Below, in pieces: positions 1 through 6,577 of a stretch of 21,788 nt of DNA. Every line of letters begins with the position of its first letter. Within the stretch, counting starts at the first letter, position 1. A model generated the notes under the pieces. It searched no databases and had not been told where the DNA came from. It saw only the letters and a program-made list of their open reading frames with translations. The DNA is from Streptomyces regalis (GTDB lineage Bacteria; Actinomycetota; Actinomycetes; Streptomycetales; Streptomycetaceae), in the NCBI RefSeq assembly GCF_001509475.1, contig NZ_LLZG01000422.1, positions 1 through 21,788 of the forward strand, given 5' to 3'. Position numbers and translations under genes: made by a program.

Positions 1-135
1 CACTGTGGAATCGCCAACCGCACCGACCTGAGCCAGGTGGCTGTTGGGACGTCTTCTGGCAGGCAGTCAGCAGCCAGTGAGAATTACCCGACCGCCTCCG
101 ATCAGCAGCCACCAAAGCTGACGCGTTCCCGCAGG

Positions 136-1101
136 TCAGCGCACCCTTCCCCGCGCTTTCAGCGGCACCGGCGGCAGTTCCGGTGCGGGCAGTGGAGCCC
201 CGTCGTACCCCTTCACCTCCCCGAACCGGGAGCCTTCCATCCAGTCCCGACGGGCCTGCACGATCTCCTCCTGCGACCGCCCGATCCAGTTCCAGAACAT
301 GATCAGCTCCTCCTCGAACGGCTCGCCGCCGAGAAGCATCAGCCCCGCGTCCGACTCCGCGCGCAGCGGCAGTTCGGTACGGCCGCAGCCGAGGTAGAGC
401 ATCGAACCCGGCAGTACCGGCACGCCGTCCACGTGGGCCTCGCCGGACATGGACAGGACGGCGTACTCGAAGTCCGGCTCCAGTGGGAGGCGTACGTCGG
501 CGCCGCGTTCGAGGGTGAGGTCGGCGCCGACGAGCGGGGTGTACGTCGTGCCGGGTGAGGTCGCGCCGTCGAGGCCGCCGAGGATCAGCGTGGCCCGCAG
601 ACCCGGCGCCGTGACGACCGGCAGCTCGGCGTGGTGTTCGAAGTGCGGGTCGGTGTGGCGGTGGCTGTCCGGGAGGGCGACCCACAGCTGGGCGCCGTGC
701 AGGAAGCGGGCGTGGGACTTCGGGCTCTCCTCGGAGTGGCTGATCGCCCGGCCGGAGGTCATCAGTCCGAGCTCGCGCGGGCGGATCGTCTGGAGGCTGC
801 CGGTGGAGTCCCGGTGCAGGACCTCGCCCTCGTGCAGCCAGCTCACCGTCTGCAGGCCCATGTGCGGGTGCGGCGGCACCTGCATGCCGGGCTCGTCGGC
901 GATGTCGTCGGGACCGTAGTGATCGACGAAGCACCAGGCGCCGACCATGCGTCGGCCCAGGTTGGGCAGCAGGCGACGGACTTCGGTGGACTCGCCGAGC
1001 TTGACGCGGCGAGGGCTGAGGAGTTCGCGTACGGGCTCCGCCACGACGAAACCACGGCCGCCGCAGATGGCGGGCACCGCCTCGCGATCAAGATTGCTCA
1101 T
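136..1101 (-). CDS. Pirin family protein
   Basis: A 321-residue bicupin of the pirin family. The N-terminal cupin carries the metal-site pattern HPHMGLQTV followed about 40 residues later by ISHSE, which correspond to the His-His and His-Glu iron ligands of pirins. Pirins bind Fe(II) and some act as quercetin dioxygenases or redox-sensing cofactors; the substrate here cannot be told. The start is placed at the ATG reading MSNLDRE; a TTG three codons upstream is less likely. No Shine-Dalgarno lies before it, but a -10-like TAGTTT sits 7 bases upstream, so the mRNA may be leaderless. It diverges from a MarR gene across a shared, operator-containing intergenic region, which suggests control by that MarR protein. 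Family assignment is firm; substrate unknown. Confidence 0.93.
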   Translation of the reverse strand: MSNLDREAVPAICGGRGFVVAEPVRELLSPRRVKLGESTEVRRLLPNLGRRMVGAWCFVDHYGPDDIADEPGMQVPPHPHMGLQTVSWLHEGEVLHRDSTGSLQTIRPRELGLMTSGRAISHSEESPKSHARFLHGAQLWVALPDSHRHTDPHFEHHAELPVVTAPGLRATLILGGLDGATSPGTTYTPLVGADLTLERGADVRLPLEPDFEYAVLSMSGEAHVDGVPVLPGSMLYLGCGRTELPLRAESDAGLMLLGGEPFEEELIMFWNWIGRSQEEIVQARRDWMEGSRFGEVKGYDGAPLPAPELPPVPLKARGRVR

Positions 1102-1108
1102 GGCGCCC

Positions 1109-1138
1109 AAACTAGCCCTGCCGAGGCCGCCTCGTCAG
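1109..1138 (-). promoter_or_regulatory. Candidate leaderless promoter of the pirin gene
   Basis: On the minus strand a CTGACG (-35 like) is followed after 18 bases by TAGTTT (-10 like, TANNNT). Seven bases separate the -10 from the ATG at 1101, which would put the transcript start at or next to the start codon. Leaderless transcripts are common in Streptomyces. Inference from spacing only. Confidence 0.4.
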
Positions 1139-1174
1139 TCCGTCACTCCGGGCTGTCTCGATGCGTTCCAGAAA

Positions 1175-1201
1175 ATAGTAGCCATGGCTATAGTAGCCAT
1201 G
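1175..1201. promoter_or_regulatory. Palindromic MarR-type operator between pirin and marR
   Basis: The site holds a perfect 8-3-8 inverted repeat, CATGGCTA-TAG-TAGCCATG (1183-1201), overlapping a second perfect 12-bp palindrome TAGCCATGGCTA (1179-1190). The 12-mer ATAGTAGCCATG is also directly repeated (1175-1186 and 1190-1201). A near-consensus -10, TATAGT (1189-1194), lies inside it and faces the MarR gene. Size, symmetry and position fit autorepression by the adjacent MarR protein, with pirin as the probable second target. The palindrome is seen directly; the binding protein is inferred. Confidence 0.72.
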
Positions 1202-1213
1202 TACGGTATCTGC

Positions 1214-1705
1214 ATGAGCAAGGGTTCCGAAAAGGCCTCGCCCGGTTTCCTGGTGTGGCGTCTGTCGACGAAGTGGCGGGTCGCGGTCGACCGAGCCGTG
1301 GCCCCGCTGGGGCTCACCCACGCGCAGTACGCGCTGGTGGCCTCGCTGTACGGCATGCAGCGCCGCGGGGAGCGCCCCAGCCAGCGACGCCTGGCCGACC
1401 ACACCGGGCTCGAACCGCTCTACGTCTCCAAGCTGGCGCGCTCCCTGGAAACCGCCGGCCTCCTCGAACGCACCCGGGATCCCCGCGACCCGCGCGCGGT
1501 GCAGTTGACGCTGACCGAGCAGGGACGCGAGCAGACCCTGCAGGCGATCAAGGTGGTCCAGGGCCTCCTGCAGCAACTGCTGGCGCCGCTCGGCGGCCTG
1601 GACAGCCCGCGCGCCCGGGAGTTCACACGGGACCTGGCGACCCTGCTCGACGCACCTCTTGATCCGCTTGCCACCGACAGCGAGTCCGACAAGGAGCAGT
1701 CATGA
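1214..1705 (+). CDS. MarR family transcriptional regulator
   Basis: A 163-residue winged-helix regulator. It shows the MarR layout: an N-terminal helix for dimerisation, a DNA-binding core around RRLADHTGLEPLYVSKLARSLETAGLL, the wing RTRDPRDPRAVQLTLTEQGRE, then a C-terminal dimerisation helix. MarR proteins usually repress a divergent gene and themselves, and release DNA when they bind a phenolic ligand or are oxidised. The start at ATG 1214 (MSKGSEK) is chosen because an upstream in-frame ATG at 1199 lies inside the operator palindrome and the TATAGT -10 would start transcription near 1201. The reading frame stays open further upstream, but that part runs antisense to pirin. The stop overlaps the next start by ATGA, so the two are translationally coupled. 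Confidence 0.9.
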   Translation: MSKGSEKASPGFLVWRLSTKWRVAVDRAVAPLGLTHAQYALVASLYGMQRRGERPSQRRLADHTGLEPLYVSKLARSLETAGLLERTRDPRDPRAVQLTLTEQGREQTLQAIKVVQGLLQQLLAPLGGLDSPRAREFTRDLATLLDAPLDPLATDSESDKEQS

Positions 1706-2160
1706 CCACCACCACTCCCACCCCCACTCCCCCGGTCAACCCCCGAGTCATAGCTCTGACCCACTACGCCGGCCGTGCGCTTCTCGAGCGTGTCCTGGCC
1801 CGCCACGGCGTGACCTTCCAGCAGTCCGTCACCCTCCGGCTCGTCGCCGTCGCCGAGGGACCGGTCGAGCGGGACCGCGTCGTCGACAGTGTCGTCGACG
1901 CGCTCAAGATCGACGCCGCGGAGGCCCACTCCGTCGTCGACGAGCTGATCGGCGCGCAGCTGCTTGCCCCCGAGGAACCGTCCCAGGTACGGATCACGGA
2001 CGCCGGACGGGAGCTGTACGACAGGACTTCCGCCGGGACCGCCCCGATCACCGCCCGGATCTACGCCGGTATCCCGCCGGAGGACCTGGCCGCCGCCGGT
2101 CGGGTGCTGACCCTCATCACCGAGCGGGCCAACGCCGAACTCGCCGCCATGGCCGGCTGA
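1702..2160 (+). CDS. MarR-like winged-helix protein, coupled to the upstream MarR
   Basis: A 152-residue protein beginning with a Thr/Pro-rich tail (about residues 1-12), then a winged-helix-like fold: a helical N-terminus (ALTHYAGRALLERVLARHG), a putative recognition region with a wing ending VRITDAGRELYD, and a C-terminal helix (RVLTLITERANAEL). The VRITDAGRELY segment resembles the wing of MarR proteins, but the recognition helix is weak. Its ATG overlaps the stop of the upstream MarR gene, so both are made from one transcript. It could be a second regulator or a partner that heterodimerises with the first; the latter is speculation. Assignment as MarR-like is moderately sure. Confidence 0.8.
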   Translation: MTTTTPTPTPPVNPRVIALTHYAGRALLERVLARHGVTFQQSVTLRLVAVAEGPVERDRVVDSVVDALKIDAAEAHSVVDELIGAQLLAPEEPSQVRITDAGRELYDRTSAGTAPITARIYAGIPPEDLAAAGRVLTLITERANAELAAMAG

Positions 2161-2169
2161 GGCAGTAGT

Positions 2170-2195
2170 GGAATATTGAACGACTGCCCTTCGTT
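2170..2195 (+). promoter_or_regulatory. SigR-type promoter ahead of the TPR gene
   Basis: GGAAT (2170-2174), then exactly 18 bases, then GTT (2193-2195). This equals the known consensus of SigR, the thiol-oxidative-stress sigma factor of Streptomyces. The predicted transcript start, about 2202, leaves room for the Shine-Dalgarno GAAGGAGGG (2211-2219) before the GTG at 2225. Motif seen; use by SigR inferred. Confidence 0.6.
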
Positions 2196-2224
2196 GACAG
2201 CGCCGAAGTCGAAGGAGGGCACGA

Positions 2225-2572
2225 GTGGACACGACGTACTACGACCACGGAACACCGGCCGAGCGCTGGGAGCGCGCACAGATGTTCTTCGACGCCAAGG
2301 ACTACGCCGCCGCCGCGCGCGTCCTCAGCAGGCTGGTCGAGGAGGCGCCGCAGCAGACCGGAGCGCGGATGCTGTTGGCGCGCGCCTACCACCACTCGGC
2401 CCAACTACGGCGCGCGGAGGGCGAATTGCGCGTCATCGTCGAGCGCGACCCCGTCGAGCACTACGCCCGGCTGATGCTGGGCCGCACTCTGCAACGGCAG
2501 GGGCGGGACGAGGAAGCCGAGCCGCACATGCGCCTCGCCTCGGCGCTGGCGGGTGACTTCGAGCAGCTCTGA
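2225..2572 (+). CDS. Tetratricopeptide repeat protein
   Basis: A 115-residue all-helical protein made of about two and a half TPR-like motifs. They are ERWERAQMFFDAKDYAAAARVLSRL, then GARMLLARAYHHSAQLRRAEGEL, then EHYARLMLGRTLQRQGRDEEAEPH. Each has the small/large residue pattern of TPR helix pairs. TPR units bind other proteins, and no catalytic residues are visible, so the role is probably scaffolding or chaperone-like. A GTG start is used, supported by an excellent Shine-Dalgarno 6 bases upstream. There is no signal peptide or membrane segment, so it should be cytoplasmic. The SigR-type promoter suggests induction by thiol stress. A strong terminator follows the stop. Confidence 0.87.
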   Translation: MDTTYYDHGTPAERWERAQMFFDAKDYAAAARVLSRLVEEAPQQTGARMLLARAYHHSAQLRRAEGELRVIVERDPVEHYARLMLGRTLQRQGRDEEAEPHMRLASALAGDFEQL

Positions 2573-2593
2573 GCGAAGCGGGGCAAAGCAGTG

Positions 2594-2629
2594 CTTGGGG
2601 CCCGGTTCCCCCCGGAACCGGGCCCCAAG
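2594..2629. terminator. Strong hairpin terminator between convergent genes
   Basis: A perfect 16-bp inverted repeat (CTTGGGGCCCGGTTCC and its complement) with a CCCC loop. It lies between the stop of the TPR gene and the stop of the convergent PepSY gene (2634), so it can serve both strands. There is no long T-run, as is common in Streptomyces. Confidence 0.9.
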
Positions 2630-2633
2630 TCCT

Positions 2634-4049
2634 TCATCCCTCCCTCTGGTTCACTTCCGCGGGCGTCCGCTTCCCCCGCCGATGGGCCACCTCGCCGAGG
2701 ATCACGTCCACGACGACGAACGCGGCCAGCGAGATGCCGAACAGCGGTATGAAGTAGCCGAGTACGGCGACGCACGCCACCAGCGGGACCAGGATCTGCG
2801 GGGGCACCTGCTGCCAGGCGCCCCGCGGCATGGGACGTCCGAAGGCGGAGCCTCGGCCGCGCTGCCACCACATGCGGTAGCCCCATACGATCAGCAGGAT
2901 CAGCGAGAGCGCGAGCAGCATCAGGGCGATCTGGTTGACCAGGCCGAAGAGGACACCCGTGTGCAGGTCGATGCCCCAGCGGGTCAGCTGGGCGAGCACC
3001 GGGTAGTCGGCGAACCGCAGCACGTCGGTGACCTCACCGTTCGCCGGGTCGATCGCGACCGAGTCCTGCTTCGTCGGCCAGCTGCGCTGCACCTGCTTCA
3101 CGACGTACGCGGACGAGGCGTCGGCGGGCGGCACGATCTCCACGGGATCGCCCAGGCCCTCGGCGCGCGCGGCCGCCAGGACCTTGTCGAGGCCGACGCC
3201 GTGCTCGCCGCTCCCGCCGGTGCCCGCGGCGGCGCCGTGAGCCGCGTGGTCGCCGCCCGCCGAGGCCGAGACGGACGGGGTGGCCTGGCCGAGCGAGGTG
3301 CGCAGCTCGTCGATGTTGGCACCGGCATACGCCGACCAGGTCAGCCCGGTCGCCGAGAGGAAGAAGAACCCGGCCGCGGCCCAGACGCCGACCGTGCCGT
3401 GCAGACCGAGCGTGCGGCGGCGCCCGCTGGTCCCGCGCACCTTGCGCAGGGCGCGGCGGCGGGAGAACCACAGCACCAGGCCGCCGCCCGCGATCACCCA
3501 CAGCCAGCTCGCGGCGAGTTCGCTGTAGAGACGGCCGGTCTCGCCGAGGTGCAGGTCGCGGTGGAACTCGTCGATCCAGGTGCGCAGGGGCAGCGCACCG
3601 GTCGAGCCGTACTGCTCGAGGGCTCCGCGCACCTTCGCGGTGTAGGGGTCGACGAACACGGCGAGTGTGTGGTCGGCGTCGACGCCCTTGACGCCGGACA
3701 GCAGGACCCTGGTGGACGCGTCGTCCGCCGGGGAGGGGCGTATCGCCGAGACCGTGCCCTCGGGATGGGCCTTGCGCGCCGCGGCGACCTGCTGGGACAT
3801 CGGCAGCTTCTCGTCGCCGACCGGCACCGTCATCTCGTGGGCGTACACGATCTTCTCGGCCTGGAACGCGCCGGCGTACAGGAAGCCGGTGGCCGCGGCG
3901 ACCAGCAGGAACGGTGCGACGAGCACTCCGGCGTAGAAGTGCAGACGCAGGATCAGCGGGCGCAGCGGTGCCCATCTGCGGGGCGGCGACGCCGGGGCGA
4001 CGGTCTGCGTCGCCTCCTCCGATGGGGAGGTCGAGGGAGCGGTGGACAT
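2634..4049 (-). CDS. PepSY-associated transmembrane protein
   Basis: A 471-residue integral membrane protein of the PepSY_TM (PiuB-like) family. A cytoplasmic Pro/Ser-rich N-terminus of about 30 residues leads into the family's first helix, LRLHFYAGVLVAPFLLVAAATGFLY. PepSY-like extracytoplasmic segments follow, with further helices near ELAASWLWVIAGGGLVLWF, TVGVWAAAGFFFLSATGL, NQIALMLLALSLILLIVWGY and a C-terminal pair. A loop between the middle helices is rich in His and Gly (DHAAHGAAAG), a possible metal-binding feature. Relatives are often linked to iron or other metal uptake, or to membrane-bound reductases; no neighbour here settles which. The ATG at 4049 is chosen because the family helix begins soon after; the reading frame stays open further upstream without homology. 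Confidence 0.88.
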   Translation of the reverse strand: MSTAPSTSPSEEATQTVAPASPPRRWAPLRPLILRLHFYAGVLVAPFLLVAAATGFLYAGAFQAEKIVYAHEMTVPVGDEKLPMSQQVAAARKAHPEGTVSAIRPSPADDASTRVLLSGVKGVDADHTLAVFVDPYTAKVRGALEQYGSTGALPLRTWIDEFHRDLHLGETGRLYSELAASWLWVIAGGGLVLWFSRRRALRKVRGTSGRRRTLGLHGTVGVWAAAGFFFLSATGLTWSAYAGANIDELRTSLGQATPSVSASAGGDHAAHGAAAGTGGSGEHGVGLDKVLAAARAEGLGDPVEIVPPADASSAYVVKQVQRSWPTKQDSVAIDPANGEVTDVLRFADYPVLAQLTRWGIDLHTGVLFGLVNQIALMLLALSLILLIVWGYRMWWQRGRGSAFGRPMPRGAWQQVPPQILVPLVACVAVLGYFIPLFGISLAAFVVVDVILGEVAHRRGKRTPAEVNQREG

Positions 4050-4149
4050 CGGCGGCAACTCCGGAAGTGGGACGGGGAGCAGGGACGTTTTCTCTCTGCT
4101 GTAGCGGTCCAGTAGTCGGGTGGAGGACCCGTCGAGTTCCAGGCCTGTT

Positions 4150-4186
4150 AAGTGGCGTACGTCACAGGCGAGTCGGCAAGTGGCGT
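4150..4186. repeat. Short direct repeat upstream of the deformylase gene
   Basis: AAGTGGCGT occurs at 4150-4158 and 4178-4186, 28 bases apart, in the 160-bp space between the divergent PepSY and deformylase genes. It may be a regulator site, but no symmetry or known motif supports that. Confidence 0.3.
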
Positions 4187-4209
4187 GTGCGCCGTGGCAT
4201 GCTGGCGCG

Positions 4210-4854
4210 ATGGCAACTCCGAGCGATCGCACACCCCTGGCCGAGCAGGTCGAGCAACTCCTGGCCACCGAGGGCCCGTTGGCCATCGTGGCGGCCGGTG
4301 ACCCGGTGCTGCGGCGTCCCACCGAACGGTTCGACGGCCAGCTGGACCCGGCGCTGCTGGCCCGCTTCGTCGAGGCCCTCCGGATCACCATGCACGCGGC
4401 GCCGGGCGTCGGCCTCGCCGCACCGCAGGTCGGCGTGGGACTGCGGATCGCGGTGATCGAGGACCCGGCGCCGGTGCCGGAGGAGGTGCGGCTGGCGCGC
4501 GGGCGGGTGCCGCAGCCGTTCCGGGTACTGGTGAACCCGTCGTACGAGGCCGTCGGCGCCGCTCGTGCCGCGTTCTTCGAGGGCTGTCTGAGCGTGCCGG
4601 GGTATCAGGCGGTGGTGACCCGGCACGCCGAGGTGCGGCTGACGGGTGAGGACGAGCACGGGCGTGCGGTGGACGAGGTGTTCACGGGGTGGCCCGCCCG
4701 TATCGTGCAGCACGAGACGGACCACCTCGACGGCATGCTCTACCTGGACCGGGCCGAGCTGCGCTCGCTCTCCTCGAACCAGGCGATCGCGGAGCGCTGG
4801 GCAGGGCCGACGCCGGCGCGCGCCGCCGAGGCGCTGGGCTTCGAGCTGCCGTGA
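4210..4854 (+). CDS. def: Peptide deformylase
   Basis: A 214-residue peptide deformylase, which removes the formyl group from the N-terminal methionine of new proteins in the cytoplasm. All three family motifs are intact: GVGLAAPQ (residues 66-73), EGCLS (124-128, Cys126 as metal ligand) and HETDH (168-172, with two His ligands and the catalytic Glu169). The 35-residue N-terminal extension before the conserved GDPVLRRP is usual for actinobacterial enzymes. The start is ATG 4210, reading MATPSDR; it has no good Shine-Dalgarno. Streptomyces usually carry several deformylase genes, so this need not be the only one. It stands alone, divergent from PepSY and upstream of the ABC-F leader. Confidence 0.95.
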   Translation: MATPSDRTPLAEQVEQLLATEGPLAIVAAGDPVLRRPTERFDGQLDPALLARFVEALRITMHAAPGVGLAAPQVGVGLRIAVIEDPAPVPEEVRLARGRVPQPFRVLVNPSYEAVGAARAAFFEGCLSVPGYQAVVTRHAEVRLTGEDEHGRAVDEVFTGWPARIVQHETDHLDGMLYLDRAELRSLSSNQAIAERWAGPTPARAAEALGFELP

Positions 4855-4892
4855 CCGAGAAAATTCGCAGGCGTCCGACACGGCGCCCGCGT

Positions 4893-4986
4893 TAACCTGA
4901 CCGCATGTCTACGCCCCGAATTTCCTAGCTGAGGCCCCGCTTACACGCCACCCGTGTGCCCCCTCGCTTGTTCGGAGCGTCTTCTC
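4893..4986 (+). promoter_or_regulatory. Promoter and attenuator-like leader of the ABC-F gene
   Basis: A -10-like TAACCT (4893-4898) lies 6 bases before a short upstream reading frame (4905-4928), which would place the transcript start at its ATG. Further up, AAAATT (4860-4865) is an A/T-rich patch near where a -35 would sit, as in WblC/WhiB7-type promoters. After the short frame comes a small hairpin, ACACG-CCACC-CGTGT (4943-4957). The Shine-Dalgarno GGAG (4974-4977) of the ABC-F gene follows. The layout fits ribosome-mediated attenuation; this is inferred. Confidence 0.5.
4905..4928 (+). CDS. Seven-residue upstream leader peptide (MSTPRIS)
   Basis: ATG-TCT-ACG-CCC-CGA-ATT-TCC-TAG, a complete 7-codon frame ending 58 bases before the ABC-F start. 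It begins about 7 bases after a TAACCT -10 element, so it would be translated from a leaderless mRNA. Its codons (TCT, CGA, ATT) are rare in this otherwise G/C-ending genome, which would suit slow decoding. Leader peptides of this size control ABC-F resistance genes in other bacteria by stalling when an antibiotic occupies the ribosome. Whether this one does so is untested. Confidence 0.5.
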   Translation: MSTPRIS

Positions 4987-6570
4987 ATGATCACCGTAAG
5001 TGGTGTCGACGTGCGCGTCGGCGCGCGTCTGCTGCTGTCCGGCATCTCCTTCCACATCTCCCCCGGCGACCGCATCGGTCTGGTCGGCCGCAACGGCGCC
5101 GGAAAGTCAACCCTGTTGAACACTCTCGCGGGCACGCTGCGCCCGGCCGCCGGAACGGTCACCCGCACCGGCGAGGTCGGCCATCTGCCTCAGGACTCCC
5201 GCGCCGCGGACCCGGCGGTCACCGTCACCGACCGCATCCTGTCCGCGCGGGGCCTGGACGGGGCCGTACGCGCCCTGCGCCGTGCCGAGGAGGCCATGGC
5301 CGACGGTATGCAGCGGGCGATGAACGCCTACGTGCGCGCCGAGGCCCGGTTCCAGGCCGCCGGCGGTTACGCCGCGGAGGCCGAGGCGGCCCGAGTGGCC
5401 GCGGGTCTCGGGGTTCCCGCCCGGCTGATGGATCGGCCGTCGGGTGCGCTGTCGGGCGGGCAGCGCCGTCGCGTGGAGCTGGCCCGCATCCTCTTCGCGG
5501 AGCACGGCACCCTGCTGCTGGACGAGCCGACGAACCACCTGGACGCGGACTCGGTCGCCTGGCTGCGCACGTTCCTGGCGAACCATCAGGGCGGACTCGT
5601 GCTGATCAGCCACGACACGTCCCTGCTCGCCGGCACGGTGAACCGGGTCTTCCACCTGGATCCGCAGCGCGCCACGATCGACGTCCACAACACGGACTGG
5701 GACGTCTATCTCGCCCAGCGGGAGGCCGACGAGCGGCGCAGGGCGCGCGAGCGGGCGAACGCCGAGCGCAAGGCGGCGTCGCTGCACGCGCAGGCCGGAA
5801 AGATGCGCGCCCGCGTGTCCACGGCCGTGGCCGCGAAGAACATGGCCCGCCGCGCCGACCGTATGCTCGCCGACCTCGAACCGGTCCGGCGTAGCGCGAA
5901 GGTGGCCAGGATCCGGCTGCCCGAACCGGCACCGTGCGGGCGGATCCCGCTCGGCGCCATCAGTCTGACGAAGACGTACGGCGGCCATCGTGTCCTGCGG
6001 GGCGTGGACCTGGCGGTCGACCGGGGCAGCCGCCTGGTCGTCCTCGGCCCCAACGGGGCGGGAAAGACGACCCTGTTGCGCATCCTCGCCGGTCAGGACA
6101 GGCCGGACAGCGGCCGGGTGGTCCACGGGCACGGGTTCCGTCCGGGCTACTTCGCCCAGGAACACGACACGCTGGACGCGGAGTTGACCGTGGGTGCTCA
6201 ACTGGCGTCCGCCGCCCCGCAGCTGACGTACGGCGAAGTGCGGCGCGTCCTGGGCTCGTTCCTGTTCACCGGTGACGACGCCGACAAGCGTGTCGGTGTC
6301 CTGTCCGGTGGTGAGAAGACCCGTCTGGCGCTGGCGGGCCTGGTGCACTCAGGCGCGAACGTCCTTCTCCTGGACGAGCCGACCAACAACCTGGACCCGG
6401 CCTCCCGCGCGGAGGTCCTGGCCGCGGTGGGCACGTATCCGGGCGCGATCGTCATGGTCACCCACGACGCGGGCGCCATCGAGGCGCTGCGCCCGGACCG
6501 GGTCCTGCTGCTACCGGACTGCGAGGAGGATCTGTGGAGCGAGGACTACCTCGAGTGGGTGGCCGGATGA
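4987..6570 (+). CDS. ABC-F family ribosome-associated ATPase
   Basis: A 527-residue protein with two ABC ATPase domains and no membrane segments, the hallmark of ABC-F. Domain 1 has Walker A GRNGAGKS (34-41), signature LSGGQ (about 155) and Walker B with LLLDEPTNHLD (about 176-186). Domain 2 has GPNGAGKT (about 354), LSGGE (about 439) and LLLDEPTNNLD (about 461). The linker between them (about 245-310) is rich in Arg, Ala and Lys and predicted helical, as in the P-site tRNA-interacting motif. ABC-F proteins bind the ribosomal E site; some rescue stalled ribosomes and others displace macrolide, lincosamide or pleuromutilin drugs. Start ATG 4987 has GGAG 9 bases upstream. The leader peptide upstream favours an antibiotic-responsive role, which is inferred. 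It converges on the next gene with 7 bases between stops. Confidence 0.95.
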   Translation: MITVSGVDVRVGARLLLSGISFHISPGDRIGLVGRNGAGKSTLLNTLAGTLRPAAGTVTRTGEVGHLPQDSRAADPAVTVTDRILSARGLDGAVRALRRAEEAMADGMQRAMNAYVRAEARFQAAGGYAAEAEAARVAAGLGVPARLMDRPSGALSGGQRRRVELARILFAEHGTLLLDEPTNHLDADSVAWLRTFLANHQGGLVLISHDTSLLAGTVNRVFHLDPQRATIDVHNTDWDVYLAQREADERRRARERANAERKAASLHAQAGKMRARVSTAVAAKNMARRADRMLADLEPVRRSAKVARIRLPEPAPCGRIPLGAISLTKTYGGHRVLRGVDLAVDRGSRLVVLGPNGAGKTTLLRILAGQDRPDSGRVVHGHGFRPGYFAQEHDTLDAELTVGAQLASAAPQLTYGEVRRVLGSFLFTGDDADKRVGVLSGGEKTRLALAGLVHSGANVLLLDEPTNNLDPASRAEVLAAVGTYPGAIVMVTHDAGAIEALRPDRVLLLPDCEEDLWSEDYLEWVAG

Positions 6571-6577
6571 GGTGGGC

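Noticed and set aside
1..135. Open frame across the left edge that continues antisense through pirin
   Set aside because: It has no recognisable protein pattern and no start signal, and most of it is a shadow of the pirin gene. I see nothing assignable in 1-135.
4063..4089. GGAAG-N19-GTT upstream of the deformylase gene as a fourth SigR promoter
   Set aside because: The fifth base differs from the consensus and the site is 120 bases from the start codon, so it is too weak to claim.
2553..4115. Long plus-strand open frame antisense to the PepSY gene
   Set aside because: Its translation is low-complexity Arg/Gly/Gln-rich sequence, typical of the antisense frame of a G+C-rich gene; the minus-strand PepSY protein has clear membrane helices and motifs.
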